In this document: in pieces, positions 17,092-26,918 of the stretch
Numbering within the stretch: the stretch's first letter is position 1
Layout of the letters: each line of letters starts with the position of its first letter
DNA from: Clostridium fallax
GTDB lineage: Bacteria; Bacillota; Clostridia; Clostridiales; Clostridiaceae
DNA: 64,000 bases
Assembly (NCBI RefSeq): GCF_900129365.1
Contig: NZ_FQVM01000002.1
Span: 114,950-178,949 of the forward strand
Direction: 5' to 3'
The notes under the pieces: generated by a model
What the model saw: only the letters and a program-made list of their open reading frames with translations
The model's database searches: none
What the model was told of the DNA's origin: nothing
Made by a program: the position numbers and the translations under genes

Positions 17092-18465
17092 TTATTTCAA
17101 AAATAGTTCTCCTACCTTTACAACATCGCCAGCTCCTACAGTTAGTAGAAGGTCTCCTTCTTTTGCAATGTCCTTTACATAATTACAAGCTTCTTCATGT
17201 GAATGAACATTGGTACACTTAATACCCTTAGCTCTTAATGCATTACCTAATTCATCAGAACTAACTAAGCCAGTATCTTTTTCTCTTGCAGCATAAATGT
17301 CCATTAAAACTAATTCATCAGCTTTATCAAAGCAGTTTGTAAATTCATTAAATAAGCTTTTTGTTCTTGTATAAGTATGTGGTTGGAAGACACATATAAT
17401 TCTATTGTGATCTATTTTTTCAGCTGTATTTAAAGTTGCGTTTATTTCTACTGGATGATGTGCATAATCATCTATTACTGTAATATTATTTTTGGTGCCT
17501 TTAAGTTCAAATCTCTTATGGGCATTTTTAAAGGACTCAAGACCCTTAATAATATCATCATTAGAAATACCAAATATTAATCCAACACATATTGCAGAAA
17601 GGGCATTTAATATATTATGTTTACCTGCTGCATTAAGATGAAGTGTGAATAAATTTTCGCTATCTTTATAAACATCAAAAGTAGGGCATCCAGCTTTATC
17701 AAAGACTATATTTTTAGCAGTTATATTTCCATTCTCTAGACCATAGCTTAAAATATTACATTCAGCTTTATCTAAAATTTCTCTAACTCTAGAATCATCT
17801 CCATAACCTATAAGATATCCATCTTTAGGAATTAACTTAGAGAATTTTTCAAAAGCTTTTTGTATATGATTTATATCTTTATAATAATCTAAATGGTCAG
17901 CATCTATATTTAATATAATGCCTATATATGGATAAAACTTTAAAAAGGATTCTTTATATTCACAAGCTTCGGTAATAAAATATTCACTATTACCAATTCT
18001 GTAGTTACCTTCTATAACATCTAAATTTCCACCTACTAGTATTGTAGGATCTACATTGGCTTGTAGTGCTATATGAGAAATCATAGATGTACATGTAGTT
18101 TTTCCATGAGTTCCTGCAACAGCTACATTATACTTATGACCTTTCATGATTTGTCCTAAAAATTCAGCTCTATCCATCATGCTTATGTTTAATTTTTTTC
18201 CTTGTTGAATCTCAGGATTGTCACTTGAAATTGCAGCAGTATACACTATAAGGTCAACATTTTTTATATTTTCAGCCTTATGACCTATGTATATTTCAGC
18301 ACCTTTTTCTTTTAATTTATTTGTAGTTTCTGATTCCTTAGCATCAGAACCTGAAACTTTATAACCTCCATTTAAAAGTACAGCAGCTAAACCACTCATA
18401 CTTACTCCGCCAATACCTATAAAATGAACTTTTTTATGTTTATCTTTAATAAAATCGAATGACAA
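17092..18465 (-). CDS. murC: UDP-N-acetylmuramate--L-alanine ligase
   Basis: Cytosolic ATP-dependent ligase that adds L-Ala to UDP-MurNAc, the first peptide-forming step of peptidoglycan synthesis. The UDP-binding N-domain has GIGGVSMSGLA, the ATPase P-loop is AGTHGKTTCTSM, and the central motifs ACEYKESFLKFYP and NIDADHLDYY are typical of MurC. The start is TTG, preceded by AAAAGGAGTTGATAT. At 457 residues it has the normal length. The gene stands alone on the minus strand rather than in a division/cell-wall cluster. murD is also separate, at the right end of the window. Confidence 0.96.
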   Translation of the reverse strand: MSFDFIKDKHKKVHFIGIGGVSMSGLAAVLLNGGYKVSGSDAKESETTNKLKEKGAEIYIGHKAENIKNVDLIVYTAAISSDNPEIQQGKKLNISMMDRAEFLGQIMKGHKYNVAVAGTHGKTTCTSMISHIALQANVDPTILVGGNLDVIEGNYRIGNSEYFITEACEYKESFLKFYPYIGIILNIDADHLDYYKDINHIQKAFEKFSKLIPKDGYLIGYGDDSRVREILDKAECNILSYGLENGNITAKNIVFDKAGCPTFDVYKDSENLFTLHLNAAGKHNILNALSAICVGLIFGISNDDIIKGLESFKNAHKRFELKGTKNNITVIDDYAHHPVEINATLNTAEKIDHNRIICVFQPHTYTRTKSLFNEFTNCFDKADELVLMDIYAAREKDTGLVSSDELGNALRAKGIKCTNVHSHEEACNYVKDIAKEGDLLLTVGAGDVVKVGELFLK

Positions 18466-18669
18466 AATATCAACTCCTTTTTAGATACCATCTTTTATAT
18501 ATCATTTATAATTATATACATTTTTTAAAAAATGAACACAATTAAAGGATAGATTTACAATAATTTTATGAAAAAGATGTAAAAATGGTTACTTAAAATT
18601 ATTTATTTTTTAATATGAATTAAATTTATGATAAATAGAAATCATAAATTTATGAAAGAGGTGATTAAT

Positions 18670-18807
18670 ATGAATAAAAATAAGATTAGAAACAATGTTA
18701 CAGATGATGGAGAAAGAAGACAAAGAATTAAGGAACATCAAAACAATAAAAGAGAAAAACAAAATCCTGCAGAATATAAAGATTTTGAGGGAAATGAAAT
18801 TAAATAA
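18670..18807 (+). CDS. Small hydrophilic protein, 45 residues, unknown
   Basis: Short gene starting at ATG after a strong GAAAGAGGTGAT ribosome site and ending just before a good terminator, which together support expression. The product has 45 residues, mostly Lys, Asn, Glu, Arg and Gln, with no Cys, no Trp and no hydrophobic segment, so it is soluble and probably disordered or helical. It does not look like a small acid-soluble spore protein that I recognise. It lies divergent from murC, about 200 bases from its start. I do not recognise the family. Confidence 0.65.
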   Translation: MNKNKIRNNVTDDGERRQRIKEHQNNKREKQNPAEYKDFEGNEIK

Positions 18808-18817
18808 TTAAAATTTT

Positions 18818-18860
18818 AGCCATTATTAGCTTTTATGAAAGTTAATAATGGCTTATTTTA
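18818..18860 (+). terminator. Terminator after the 45-residue gene
   Basis: AGCCATTATTAGC pairs with GTTAATAATGGCT around a short loop and is followed by a T-rich stretch. Confidence 0.75.
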
Positions 18861-19251
18861 TATTAATTATAAGTAAGCTTTTATTAAACTTATGCATAAA
18901 ATATATTAAAAATTAGTATAAATATATAGTTAATTTTTAATATATTTAGAATTATAGTTTAATAAAAACAAATATAATATATTTAAATTAATGAAATTTA
19001 ATACCATAAATCAATAAAAATAGGTAATATTTATGAATAATTTTGAATAATATAATAAGTATGAAGTTTATATGATGAGAAGAATAAAGCAATAATATGA
19101 AAAGAAGAGTTAAAATAATTTATATATCAAAATAAAGATTACAAGAGGTTTTTCAAATATTAAGAAAGTTTGTAAAAAATATATTGCTATGCTATATTCA
19201 ATTATAATTAATAAAATATTATAAACTTAAAAAACAAGGGGGTTTTTTATA
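18861..19251. other. AT-rich gap before the CNNM protein
   Basis: About 390 bases without a frame that has a ribosome site. It presumably carries the promoter for the CNNM/CBS gene near its right end. I see no repeats or conserved RNA. Confidence 0.4.
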
Positions 19252-20562
19252 ATGGATTCTGGGCCTGTCGGGAGTATGCTGATACAGTTAATGTTAATTG
19301 TTATTTTAATTTTGGTGAATGCATTTTTTGCATCAGCAGAATCAGCTATACTTTCTATCAATAAAAATAAAATAAATTCTTTAATAGATAAAGGAGATAA
19401 GAGAGCAAAAGATTTATTAGCTATTATAGAGGAACCAAACAGCATTTTACCTACCATACAAGTTGGTATTACAACTGCAGGTTTTTTAGCATCAGCTATA
19501 GCTGCTACTACAATCTCTAATAGCTTGGCTTCGATTTTAAGTAGAAATAATATTCCGTTTAGTAATACTATATCTATGATTTTCATAACATTAATGCTTT
19601 GTTATGTAACATTAGTTTTTGGAGAAATTATTCCTAAAAAAATGGCAATTAAAAATCCAGAAGGAATAGCTTTAAATTCTATGAAGCCAATTAAGATAGC
19701 TTATATTTTGATGAGACCTTTTATTAAGATTTTATCTTTTACATCTAATGCTTTATTAAAAATTATCAATATTAAAGAAACTCCAAGGGAAGAAAAGGTT
19801 TCTAAAGATATTATTAAATCATTAATAGAGACTGGTGAGGAACAAGGCGCCTTAAATTCTTCTGAAAGAGATATGTTAGAAGGTATAATTGAATTTGATA
19901 ACAAAATGGCAAAAGAGGTCATGACTCCTAGAACTGAAGTATTTAGCTTAAGCGTAGATGCACCTATAAGAGAAATATCTTCAAAATTATTGTATGAAAA
20001 TTTCTCAAGAGTTCCAGTATATGAAAAAGAGATAGATAATATAATTGGTATTCTTTATATGAAAGACTTTTTCTATGAGGCAAATAGAAGTGGAATAGAC
20101 AATATAGATTTAAAGAAGATACTTAGAAAACCATATTTTGTTCCACAATCAAAGGCTATAGATGAGCTTTTTTTCGAATTAAAAGATAGTAAAAATCATA
20201 TGGCTGTATTAATAGATGAATATGGTGGATTTTCTGGTATTGTTACTATAGAAGATTTAATAGAAGAAGTTATGGGAGATATTTTCGATGAGTATGATGA
20301 AGCTCAATGCGATATAAAAAAGATAGATGAAAAAACTTATGTTGTAGACGGTCTTTTATCTATTAATGAGTTGAATGAAAGGTTAAATGTCAATATAGAA
20401 ACTGATTGCTTTGAAACAATAGGTGGATTTGTTGTAAGCTTAATAGGAAATATACCTAAAAAAGATGAAAGCAAAAAGATAAAATATGAAGACATTATTT
20501 TTGAAGTTGAAGAAATTAGTTCGAAAAGAATTGAAAAGATAAAACTTTGCTTAGCAGATTAA
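19252..20562 (+). CDS. CNNM/CBS/CorC_HlyC domain membrane protein
   Basis: Membrane protein of the CorC/HlyC group (often annotated hemolysin-like). It has an N-terminal CNNM domain with about four hydrophobic segments (residues ~5-25, 65-85, 100-125, 145-165), then two CBS domains (MTPRTEVFSL and later HMAVLIDEYGGFSGIVTIEDLIEEVMGDIFDEYD), then a C-terminal CorC_HlyC domain (about 350-430). The family is linked to Mg2+/Co2+ efflux or magnesium homeostasis. A toxin role should not be inferred from the hemolysin label. The ribosome site AAGGGGGT precedes the ATG. It is monocistronic with its own terminator. Confidence 0.93.
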   Translation: MDSGPVGSMLIQLMLIVILILVNAFFASAESAILSINKNKINSLIDKGDKRAKDLLAIIEEPNSILPTIQVGITTAGFLASAIAATTISNSLASILSRNNIPFSNTISMIFITLMLCYVTLVFGEIIPKKMAIKNPEGIALNSMKPIKIAYILMRPFIKILSFTSNALLKIINIKETPREEKVSKDIIKSLIETGEEQGALNSSERDMLEGIIEFDNKMAKEVMTPRTEVFSLSVDAPIREISSKLLYENFSRVPVYEKEIDNIIGILYMKDFFYEANRSGIDNIDLKKILRKPYFVPQSKAIDELFFELKDSKNHMAVLIDEYGGFSGIVTIEDLIEEVMGDIFDEYDEAQCDIKKIDEKTYVVDGLLSINELNERLNVNIETDCFETIGGFVVSLIGNIPKKDESKKIKYEDIIFEVEEISSKRIEKIKLCLAD

Positions 20563-20575
20563 AATTAATATAAAT

Positions 20576-20605
20576 AAAAAGCTTGTAGAATTCTACAAGC
20601 TTTTT
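20576..20605 (+). terminator. Terminator after the CNNM gene
   Basis: AAAAAGCTTGTAGAA pairs perfectly with TTCTACAAGCTTTTT. Confidence 0.9.
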
Positions 20606-20803
20606 ATTTATTAATCCATTGTATGTATAAAATCATAAAAAGAGGGTTAAAATAAATAGTGGACAGATAGAAAAATCGCCTAAATATAATAAATACCAAT
20701 GAAAGATATTGATATTAATATTAATATTGAATACAATATGAATAATAACATAATTATTTATAAGATAATTCGTGATATAAATTTATATATGTAGGTGATG
20801 TTG

Positions 20804-21619
20804 GTGGAAAAATTAAGTAGAAATAGCCGTGTAGTCGCTATTACAAAGATTTTAATAGAGAATCCTAATAAAGTAATTGGATTGAACAGATTTTCGGAAT
20901 TATTAAATGCAGCAAAGTCTACTATAAGTGAAGATTTGGTAATAGTTAGAGAAGTTTTAGAAAAGTTAAATATGGGAAAAGTAGAGACTATATCTGGAGC
21001 TGCTGGAGGAGTAAAGTTTATTTGTGATATAAGTGAAAACGATAAGTTAGACTTTGCAAATGAATTATGTGAAATTTTAAAGAATAAAGAAAGAATTGTT
21101 CCAGGAAATTTTATTTTTATGACTGATCTAATGTATAATCCTCAAATAATAAGTAGGGCAGGTAAAATTCTTTCTACATACTTTATAGGAAACGAGATAG
21201 ATTATGTTGTAACAGTTGAAACCAAAGGTATTCCTCTTGCTTATGAAGTAGCTAGAAATTTAGGGGTGCAACTTGTAATTGCAAGAAGAGAAAATAAAAT
21301 AACAGAAGGTTCTACAGTTACAATTAATTATGTTTCAGGATCATCAGGAAGAATTCAGCAAATGACACTTTCAAAAAAATCATTAAAATCTGGAAGTAAG
21401 TGTATATTCATAGATGACTTCATGAAGTGTGGTGGAACTGCGAAGGGGATAAAAGATTTATTAAAAGAATTTGATAGTGAACTTATTGGAATTGGTGTTT
21501 TGGTAGATAACATAATAGCAGAGAAGAAGCTAGTGAATAACTATGTTTCTATAGTTGAACTTTCAGGGGTAGATACAGATGGAATTGTCAATATGACACC
21601 ATCAAAGTTTGTTAAATAA
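20804..21619 (+). CDS. purR: Pur operon repressor PurR
   Basis: PurR of the Bacillus type: an N-terminal winged helix (RNSRVVAITKILIENPNKVIGLNRFSELL region) and a C-terminal phosphoribosyltransferase-like domain with the PRPP-binding signature CIFIDDFMKCGGTAKGI. It represses purine synthesis genes and is relieved by PRPP. The frame opens at GTG-ATG-TTG slightly upstream, but those codons overlap the AGGTGAT ribosome site, so I prefer GTG at 20804 (271 residues). It heads the conserved order purR-spoVG-glmU-prs. prs encodes the enzyme that makes the effector PRPP. Confidence 0.95.
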   Translation: MEKLSRNSRVVAITKILIENPNKVIGLNRFSELLNAAKSTISEDLVIVREVLEKLNMGKVETISGAAGGVKFICDISENDKLDFANELCEILKNKERIVPGNFIFMTDLMYNPQIISRAGKILSTYFIGNEIDYVVTVETKGIPLAYEVARNLGVQLVIARRENKITEGSTVTINYVSGSSGRIQQMTLSKKSLKSGSKCIFIDDFMKCGGTAKGIKDLLKEFDSELIGIGVLVDNIIAEKKLVNNYVSIVELSGVDTDGIVNMTPSKFVK

Positions 21620-21709
21620 AAAATTTTCAAAAAATTCTAGTAAGAAAAAGAGGATTTTTTATTTTAATATAGAAATATATATCATAAAAGCAACTGGAGG
21701 TGTAGTGAA

Positions 21710-21991
21710 GTGCAAATCACAGACGTTAGAATCAGAAAAATTGCTACTGAGGGAAAAATGAAAGCCATAGTATCAGTTACATTTGATAACGAGTTTGTTG
21801 TTCATGACATTAAAGTTATCGAAGGTCAAAATGGATTATTTATAGCAATGCCTAGTAGAAAGACTCCAGACGGAGAGTTCAAAGATATTGCTCATCCAAT
21901 AAATACTGATACTAGAGAAAAAATTCAATCAGCTATTCTAGCTGAATATGAGAAGGCTAAAAATTCAGAAGTAGAAATAAGTGAAGAATAA
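21710..21991 (+). CDS. spoVG: Septation/RNA-binding regulator SpoVG
   Basis: SpoVG, 93 residues, starts MQITDVRIRKI and carries the conserved core FVVHDIKVIEG and GLFIAMPSRKTPDGEFKDIAHPI. The family binds nucleic acid and affects sporulation, septation and envelope genes. The start is GTG, nine bases after GGAGGT. It sits directly after purR; yabJ, found between them in Bacillus, is absent here. It ends in its own terminator. Confidence 0.97.
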   Translation: MQITDVRIRKIATEGKMKAIVSVTFDNEFVVHDIKVIEGQNGLFIAMPSRKTPDGEFKDIAHPINTDTREKIQSAILAEYEKAKNSEVEISEE

Positions 21992-21993
21992 AT

Positions 21994-22027
21994 AAAAGGA
22001 AGTTTAAACTTCCTTTTATTTTTTTTT
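21994..22027 (+). terminator. Terminator after spoVG
   Basis: AAAAGGAAGTTT pairs with AAACTTCCTTTT and is followed by a long T run. Confidence 0.9.
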
Positions 22028-22229
22028 ATATTTTTCTAAAAAAACTCATAAAAAGACATAAAAGACGAAAAATATTAAATAAATTCAATTTATAGTTTAT
22101 GTATACCCTTTCAATGGTTGAAATACTTTCGGTAATAAAATATAATTAAATAGGTGAATTTGTATCGGCTTTTTTTAAATTAAATTGTATACTCTATTTG
22201 CCAAATGTTTATCACAAAGAGGTGATTTA

Positions 22230-23603
22230 ATGTATAAATGTGCTATGATATTAGCAGCAGGTCAAGGAAAGAGAATTAAATCAGACCTTCCAAAGGTATT
22301 ACATAAAGTTTGTGGTAAGGAAATGGTTAATCATGTTATTGATACTATGAGAGCTGCAGAACTTGATGATGTAAATGTAATAATAGGAAAAGGTGCGGAG
22401 CTTGTTAAAGAGAGAACTGAAAGTAGAAAAGTTTCTTATTCTTTACAAACTGAACAATTAGGAACAGGTCATGCTGTAAAGTGTGCTAAGGAGTTCTTAA
22501 AAGGTAAAAAAGGAGTAGTAGCTATTTTTACAGGAGATGCTCCACTTATTATGGAGGATACTGTAAAAAATTTAATTGATACTCATATATCAAACAATAA
22601 CTATGCAACTATACTAACTTCTGTAATAGAAAATCCAACAGGATATGGAAGAATAATAAGAAATAAAAATAATGAAGTAGAAAAAATTGTTGAGCATAAG
22701 GATTGTAATGAAGCTGAATTAAAAGTAAATGAAATTAATGCAGGTATGTATTGTTTTGATATAGAGGAATTAATGTTATCTTTAGATAAACTTTCTAACA
22801 ATAATGCTCAAGGAGAATATTACCTAACAGATGTTATAGGAATATTAAGAGCAGAAAATAAGAAAGTTGGAGCGATGATAACTGACTTTCAAGAGACTAT
22901 AGGAGTTAATTCAAGAGTAGAGCTTTCTATTGCTGAAGGTATATTAAGAAAAAGAATAAACAAAAAACATATGGAGAATGGAGTTACAATTATAGATCCA
23001 AATAGTACTTATATAGGTGCTGATGTTGAGATTGATAAAGATGTAATAATTTATCCAGGTAATGTTATAGAGGGAACAACGAGAATAGGGTACAATACAG
23101 TGCTTTATCCTAATTCAAGAATTAAAGATAGTATTATAGGAGAAGAAGTAGAAGTTCAATCTTCTGTAATATTAGATAGTAATATAGGAAATAACACTAC
23201 AGTAGGACCATTTGCTTATATAAGACCTGAATCTAATATAGGTAATAATGTGAGAATCGGTGATTTTGTAGAGGTTAAGAAATCAACAATAGGTAATAAT
23301 ACAAAAGTATCACATTTAACTTATATCGGAGATGCTGAAGTTGGCAGTGGATGTAATTTTGGATGTGGAACAGTAGTTGTTAACTATGATGGAAAAACAA
23401 AGAATAAAACTATAATAGGTGATAATGCATTTATTGGATGTAATACAAATCTTGTATCACCAGTAGAAGTTAAAGATAATACCTATATAGCAGCTGGATC
23501 TACTATAACTAAAGAAGTGCCAGAAGGAGCTTTGTCAATAGCTAGAGCAAAACAAGTGAATATAGAAGGTTGGGTTGAAAAAAAACGACTAAATAAAAAG
23601 TAG
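22230..23603 (+). CDS. glmU: Bifunctional GlmU (uridyltransferase / acetyltransferase)
   Basis: Makes UDP-GlcNAc from GlcN-1-P. The N-terminal nucleotidyltransferase domain has CAMILAAGQGKRIKSDLPKVLH (UTP binding), and the C-terminal domain is a left-handed beta helix of hexapeptide repeats (about 250-457, for example NNVRIGDFVEVKKS). An in-frame ATG lies 15 codons upstream, but ATG at 22230 follows AGAGGTGATTTA and gives the normal 457 residues. It is part of the conserved purR-spoVG-glmU-prs order and supplies precursor for MurC/MurD and wall polymers. Confidence 0.97.
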   Translation: MYKCAMILAAGQGKRIKSDLPKVLHKVCGKEMVNHVIDTMRAAELDDVNVIIGKGAELVKERTESRKVSYSLQTEQLGTGHAVKCAKEFLKGKKGVVAIFTGDAPLIMEDTVKNLIDTHISNNNYATILTSVIENPTGYGRIIRNKNNEVEKIVEHKDCNEAELKVNEINAGMYCFDIEELMLSLDKLSNNNAQGEYYLTDVIGILRAENKKVGAMITDFQETIGVNSRVELSIAEGILRKRINKKHMENGVTIIDPNSTYIGADVEIDKDVIIYPGNVIEGTTRIGYNTVLYPNSRIKDSIIGEEVEVQSSVILDSNIGNNTTVGPFAYIRPESNIGNNVRIGDFVEVKKSTIGNNTKVSHLTYIGDAEVGSGCNFGCGTVVVNYDGKTKNKTIIGDNAFIGCNTNLVSPVEVKDNTYIAAGSTITKEVPEGALSIARAKQVNIEGWVEKKRLNKK

Positions 23604-23652
23604 TAAATAACAAATTAAAGCTTTGATAAAATTTAAGGAGGGCTTCATAAAT

Positions 23653-24612
23653 ATGATAACTCATGGCAAAAATATTAAAATTTTTACTGGAAATTCACAT
23701 CCAGAATTAGCAAAGGAAATTGCGGAATTCTTAGGTGTTCCAGTAGGAGAGGCTAAGGTTAGAACTTTCAGTGATGGAGAAATCTGCGTAGACATTAAAG
23801 AAACTGTTAGAGGTGCTGATGTGTTTGTAGTACAATCAACTAACTCACCAGTAAATAATAATCTTATGGAATTATTAATTATGATAGATGCTTTAAAGAG
23901 AGCATCAGCAGGTAGAATAACAGCAGTAATACCTTACTATGGATATGCAAGACAAGACAGAAAGGTTAAGTCAAGAGATCCTATTACTGCAAAACTTGTA
24001 GCTGATATTATAACAGCAGCAGGAGCAGATAGAGTGCTAACAATGGATCTACATGCGGCTCAAATTCAAGGATATTTTGATATCCCTGTGGACCATTTAT
24101 TAGGTGCACCAATACTTGCAAAGTATTTTGTAGAAAAAGGATTAGAAGACAGAGATGATGTTGTTGTTGTATCACCAGATTTAGGAAGTGTTACAAGATC
24201 AAGAAAGTTTGCTGATAGATTAGGAGCACCAATAGCTATTATAGATAAGAGAAGACCTAAAGCGAATGTTTCAGAAATAATGAATATCATAGGAGATGTT
24301 AAGGATAAAACTTGCATCCTTGTAGATGATATGATAGATACAGCTGGAACAATTGCTAATGCAGCTAATGCTTTAAAGGATTTAGGTGCTAAAGATATTT
24401 ATGCTTGCTGTACTCATGGTGTATTATCAGGACCAGCTTTTGAAAGAATAAATCAATCAGCTATTAAAGAATTAGTAATGTTAAATACAATTGCATTACC
24501 AAATAGAGATGATCTTCAAAAGTTTACATCACTATCAGTAGCTCCATTAATTGCTGAAGCTATCCAAAGAATATATGACGACCAACCATTAAGTAAATTA
24601 TTCGAAGTGTAA
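23653..24612 (+). CDS. prs: Ribose-phosphate pyrophosphokinase (PRPP synthetase)
   Basis: Transfers pyrophosphate from ATP to ribose 5-phosphate, giving PRPP. Motifs are FSDGEICVDIKETVRGADVFVVQST, PYYGYARQDRKVKSRDPITAKL, the metal site DLHAAQIQGYFDIP, and the PRPP loop CILVDDMIDTAGTI. The frame opens ten codons earlier at an ATG, but ATG at 23653 follows AAGGAGGG and gives the usual 319 residues. It links to DeoB (ribose-5-P supply), Hpt (PRPP use) and PurR (PRPP sensing), all in this window. A strong terminator follows. Confidence 0.97.
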   Translation: MITHGKNIKIFTGNSHPELAKEIAEFLGVPVGEAKVRTFSDGEICVDIKETVRGADVFVVQSTNSPVNNNLMELLIMIDALKRASAGRITAVIPYYGYARQDRKVKSRDPITAKLVADIITAAGADRVLTMDLHAAQIQGYFDIPVDHLLGAPILAKYFVEKGLEDRDDVVVVSPDLGSVTRSRKFADRLGAPIAIIDKRRPKANVSEIMNIIGDVKDKTCILVDDMIDTAGTIANAANALKDLGAKDIYACCTHGVLSGPAFERINQSAIKELVMLNTIALPNRDDLQKFTSLSVAPLIAEAIQRIYDDQPLSKLFEV

Positions 24613-24622
24613 TAAGTATAAT

Positions 24623-24660
24623 AAAAAGACCATCTTATTTTAAGATAAGATGGTCTTTTT
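24623..24660 (+). terminator. Terminator after prs
   Basis: AAAAAGACCATCTTATTTT pairs with the reverse copy AAGATAAGATGGTCTTTTT, a stem of more than 15 pairs with a small loop. Confidence 0.92.
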
Positions 24661-24791
24661 ATATTTGTACATTTATTGATAAATTTTTATGACAATGAAT
24701 AATTTGTAACATTTTATTAAATGTATATAATGAATAAAATAAATATGTTAAATTTAATATATGATATAAAGAATAATAAGGAGTGTTTAGA

Positions 24792-25478
24792 ATGGATGGA
24801 GTATTAGGCAAAATTTTAATAGTAGATGATGATGAAAATATATGTGAAGTTATAAATATGTATCTTCAAAGTGGAAACTACGATACTAAGGTAGTTCATA
24901 ATGGAAAAGCTGCTGAAGAAGCATTTTTAGATTATAAACCAGATTTAGTGTTGCTTGATATGATGCTACCAAATGTTGATGGAATAGATGTATTAAAGTG
25001 GATAAGAAGGGAAAGTGAAACCCCTGTTATAATGCTTACAGCAAAGGGAGAAACTTTTGATAAAGTTTTAGCTTTAGAGCTAGGAGCAGATGATTACATA
25101 GTAAAACCTTTTGAACCAAAAGAAATGATAGCAAGAGTTAAGGCTGTTATGAGAAGATATACTGCAGATTCAACAAGCAAAGAAACTTTATATTTTTCAG
25201 ATCTTGTTATTGATGCAAATTCATATAGTGTTGTATATAAAGGCAATGAAATCAAAATGCCACCTAAAGAGTTTGAATTACTTTATTATTTAGCTAGCAA
25301 TAAAAATAGAGTATTTACAAGAGAGCAACTTTTATGTGAAGTTTGGGGATATGATTATCCAGGAGATTCAAGAACTGTAGATGTTCATATTAAAAGGCTA
25401 AGAGAAAAGTTACATGAGGGACCAAATTGGCAACTGGAAACTGTTTGGGGTGTTGGATATAAGTTTGAGGTGAAATAG
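24792..25478 (+). CDS. OmpR-family response regulator
   Basis: Two-component response regulator of 228 residues. The receiver domain has the acidic pair in ILIVDDDENI, the phospho-acceptor Asp in DLVLLDMMLP, the Thr in VIMLTAKGE and the Lys in YIVKPFEP. The C-terminal winged helix (about 130-228) ends in VDVHIKRLREKL and VWGVGYKFE. ATG at 24792 follows AAGGAG by eight bases; a GTG three codons earlier overlaps that site. The kinase gene starts on the next base after the stop codon, so the two are translationally coupled. The operon continues to the degenerate HtrA protein. Confidence 0.95.
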   Translation: MDGVLGKILIVDDDENICEVINMYLQSGNYDTKVVHNGKAAEEAFLDYKPDLVLLDMMLPNVDGIDVLKWIRRESETPVIMLTAKGETFDKVLALELGADDYIVKPFEPKEMIARVKAVMRRYTADSTSKETLYFSDLVIDANSYSVVYKGNEIKMPPKEFELLYYLASNKNRVFTREQLLCEVWGYDYPGDSRTVDVHIKRLREKLHEGPNWQLETVWGVGYKFEVK

Positions 25479-26897
25479 ATGAAAAAGAATAGTTTGGTTG
25501 CAAAGTTATTAGGAACATTTACGTTAATCATAGGTATAAGTTTTATAATAATTGCAACTACACTTTCAGTATGGTTTCAGAACTATTTCTTTAATCAGAG
25601 AAAGATTCAATTAGATAATCAAGGAAAGCCTATAGCAGCAGCCTATATATCTCACTTAAAACATCCAAACCCTAATTTAAATGAACTTATGTCCATAATG
25701 AATGTAGTTAGTAATTCAATTGAATCAGATATAGTATTAGTAGATAGCATGGGGTATGTTTATGCAGTAACAAATCCTTTATATAAGGATTTAGAGTTTA
25801 CTCGTCTTAATATGAGGATGGATTTGCTCTCTAAAGGTCATTCATATGAAGAAAAAGGTATACTTAGTAAAAAGGTAGATCAAGAAGGTTATATTTATTA
25901 TAAACCTATATTTTATGGAGATACTTTTAAGGGAGTAATAGTTACAGTAACACCTTTAGAGAAAATAAAAGCGCCACTTAGAAAAGTATATGCTATTGTT
26001 TGGATAACAGCACTAATGGCATTAATAATTTCAACTATAATCATTCGATATGTAGCTCAAAAAATGTTAGTAAAACCTATAGGAGAGATAAATCTTGCAG
26101 CAAAGAGGCTTGCTAAAGGTGATGTAGATAAAAGAGTTGTTATAAAATCTAATGATGAAATTGGAGAGTTAGCATCTTCTTTTAATACTATGGCAGATTC
26201 TATCCAAAAGGTTGAAAATAATAGAAGAGAATTTATTTCTAATGTTTCTCATGAATTAAGATCTCCAATAACTTCTATAAAGGGATTTATAGCTGGAATT
26301 TTAGATGGAGTAATTCCTAGGGATAAAGAAAACTATTATTTAAAAATAGTTTACGAGGAGATTCAAAGATTAACAAGATTAATAAATGATCTTTTAGATT
26401 TATCTTCAATGCAAGCTGGAAAACTAAAACTAAATATTTCTGAATTTAATATAAATGAGCTATTAAAACAATGTGTTATGAGTACAGAGCAAAAAATAAA
26501 AGATAGGAAATTAAGAGTTGATGTTGTTTTAGAAGGTGAACATTTATATGTTAAGGGAGATAGAGACAGAATAGTGCAAGTAGTTACTAATTTAATAGAT
26601 AATGCTATAAAGTATGGGTATGAAAATGGAAAGTTACAAGTTAAATCAAAAACAAAAGGTGATAAAGTTTTAGTTAGTGTATTTAATGAAGGGGATACTA
26701 TGTCAGAGGAACAAAAAAAGTTAATATGGCAAAGATTTTATAAATCTGATAAATCAAGAACCAATAAAATAAGTACAGGATTAGGATTGCCTATAGTAAG
26801 ATATATTTTAACTTTGCATAATCAAGATATTTGGGTTGAAAACGAAAGTCAGGGAAAAGGCGTTATCTTCACATTTACTTTAAGCAAAATTAATTAG
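25479..26897 (+). CDS. Membrane sensor histidine kinase (HAMP type)
   Basis: Partner kinase of the preceding regulator, 472 residues. A first membrane segment (about 9-30) and an extracytoplasmic sensor region (about 31-165, PAS-like) are followed by a second membrane segment (about 171-190). Then come HAMP (191-245), a dimerisation domain with phospho-acceptor His258 in SHELRSP, and an ATPase domain with NLIDNAIKYG and GLGLPIVRYIL. It resembles kinases that sense envelope state, but the signal cannot be read. The gene begins directly at the regulator stop and is followed 21 bases later by the HtrA-like gene. Confidence 0.94.
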   Translation: MKKNSLVAKLLGTFTLIIGISFIIIATTLSVWFQNYFFNQRKIQLDNQGKPIAAAYISHLKHPNPNLNELMSIMNVVSNSIESDIVLVDSMGYVYAVTNPLYKDLEFTRLNMRMDLLSKGHSYEEKGILSKKVDQEGYIYYKPIFYGDTFKGVIVTVTPLEKIKAPLRKVYAIVWITALMALIISTIIIRYVAQKMLVKPIGEINLAAKRLAKGDVDKRVVIKSNDEIGELASSFNTMADSIQKVENNRREFISNVSHELRSPITSIKGFIAGILDGVIPRDKENYYLKIVYEEIQRLTRLINDLLDLSSMQAGKLKLNISEFNINELLKQCVMSTEQKIKDRKLRVDVVLEGEHLYVKGDRDRIVQVVTNLIDNAIKYGYENGKLQVKSKTKGDKVLVSVFNEGDTMSEEQKKLIWQRFYKSDKSRTNKISTGLGLPIVRYILTLHNQDIWVENESQGKGVIFTFTLSKIN

Positions 26898-26918
26898 GGG
26901 CTACATAGGAGGTGCTAC

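Noticed and set aside
19252..20562. A hemolysin toxin
   Set aside because: The CNNM-CBS-CorC architecture belongs to a metal-ion homeostasis family. The hemolysin name is historical and nothing in the sequence supports a toxin.
22185..22229. A 15-residue N-terminal extension of GlmU
   Set aside because: The upstream ATG has no ribosome site, while the start at 22230 has AGAGGTGAT at the right distance and matches the family N-terminus.
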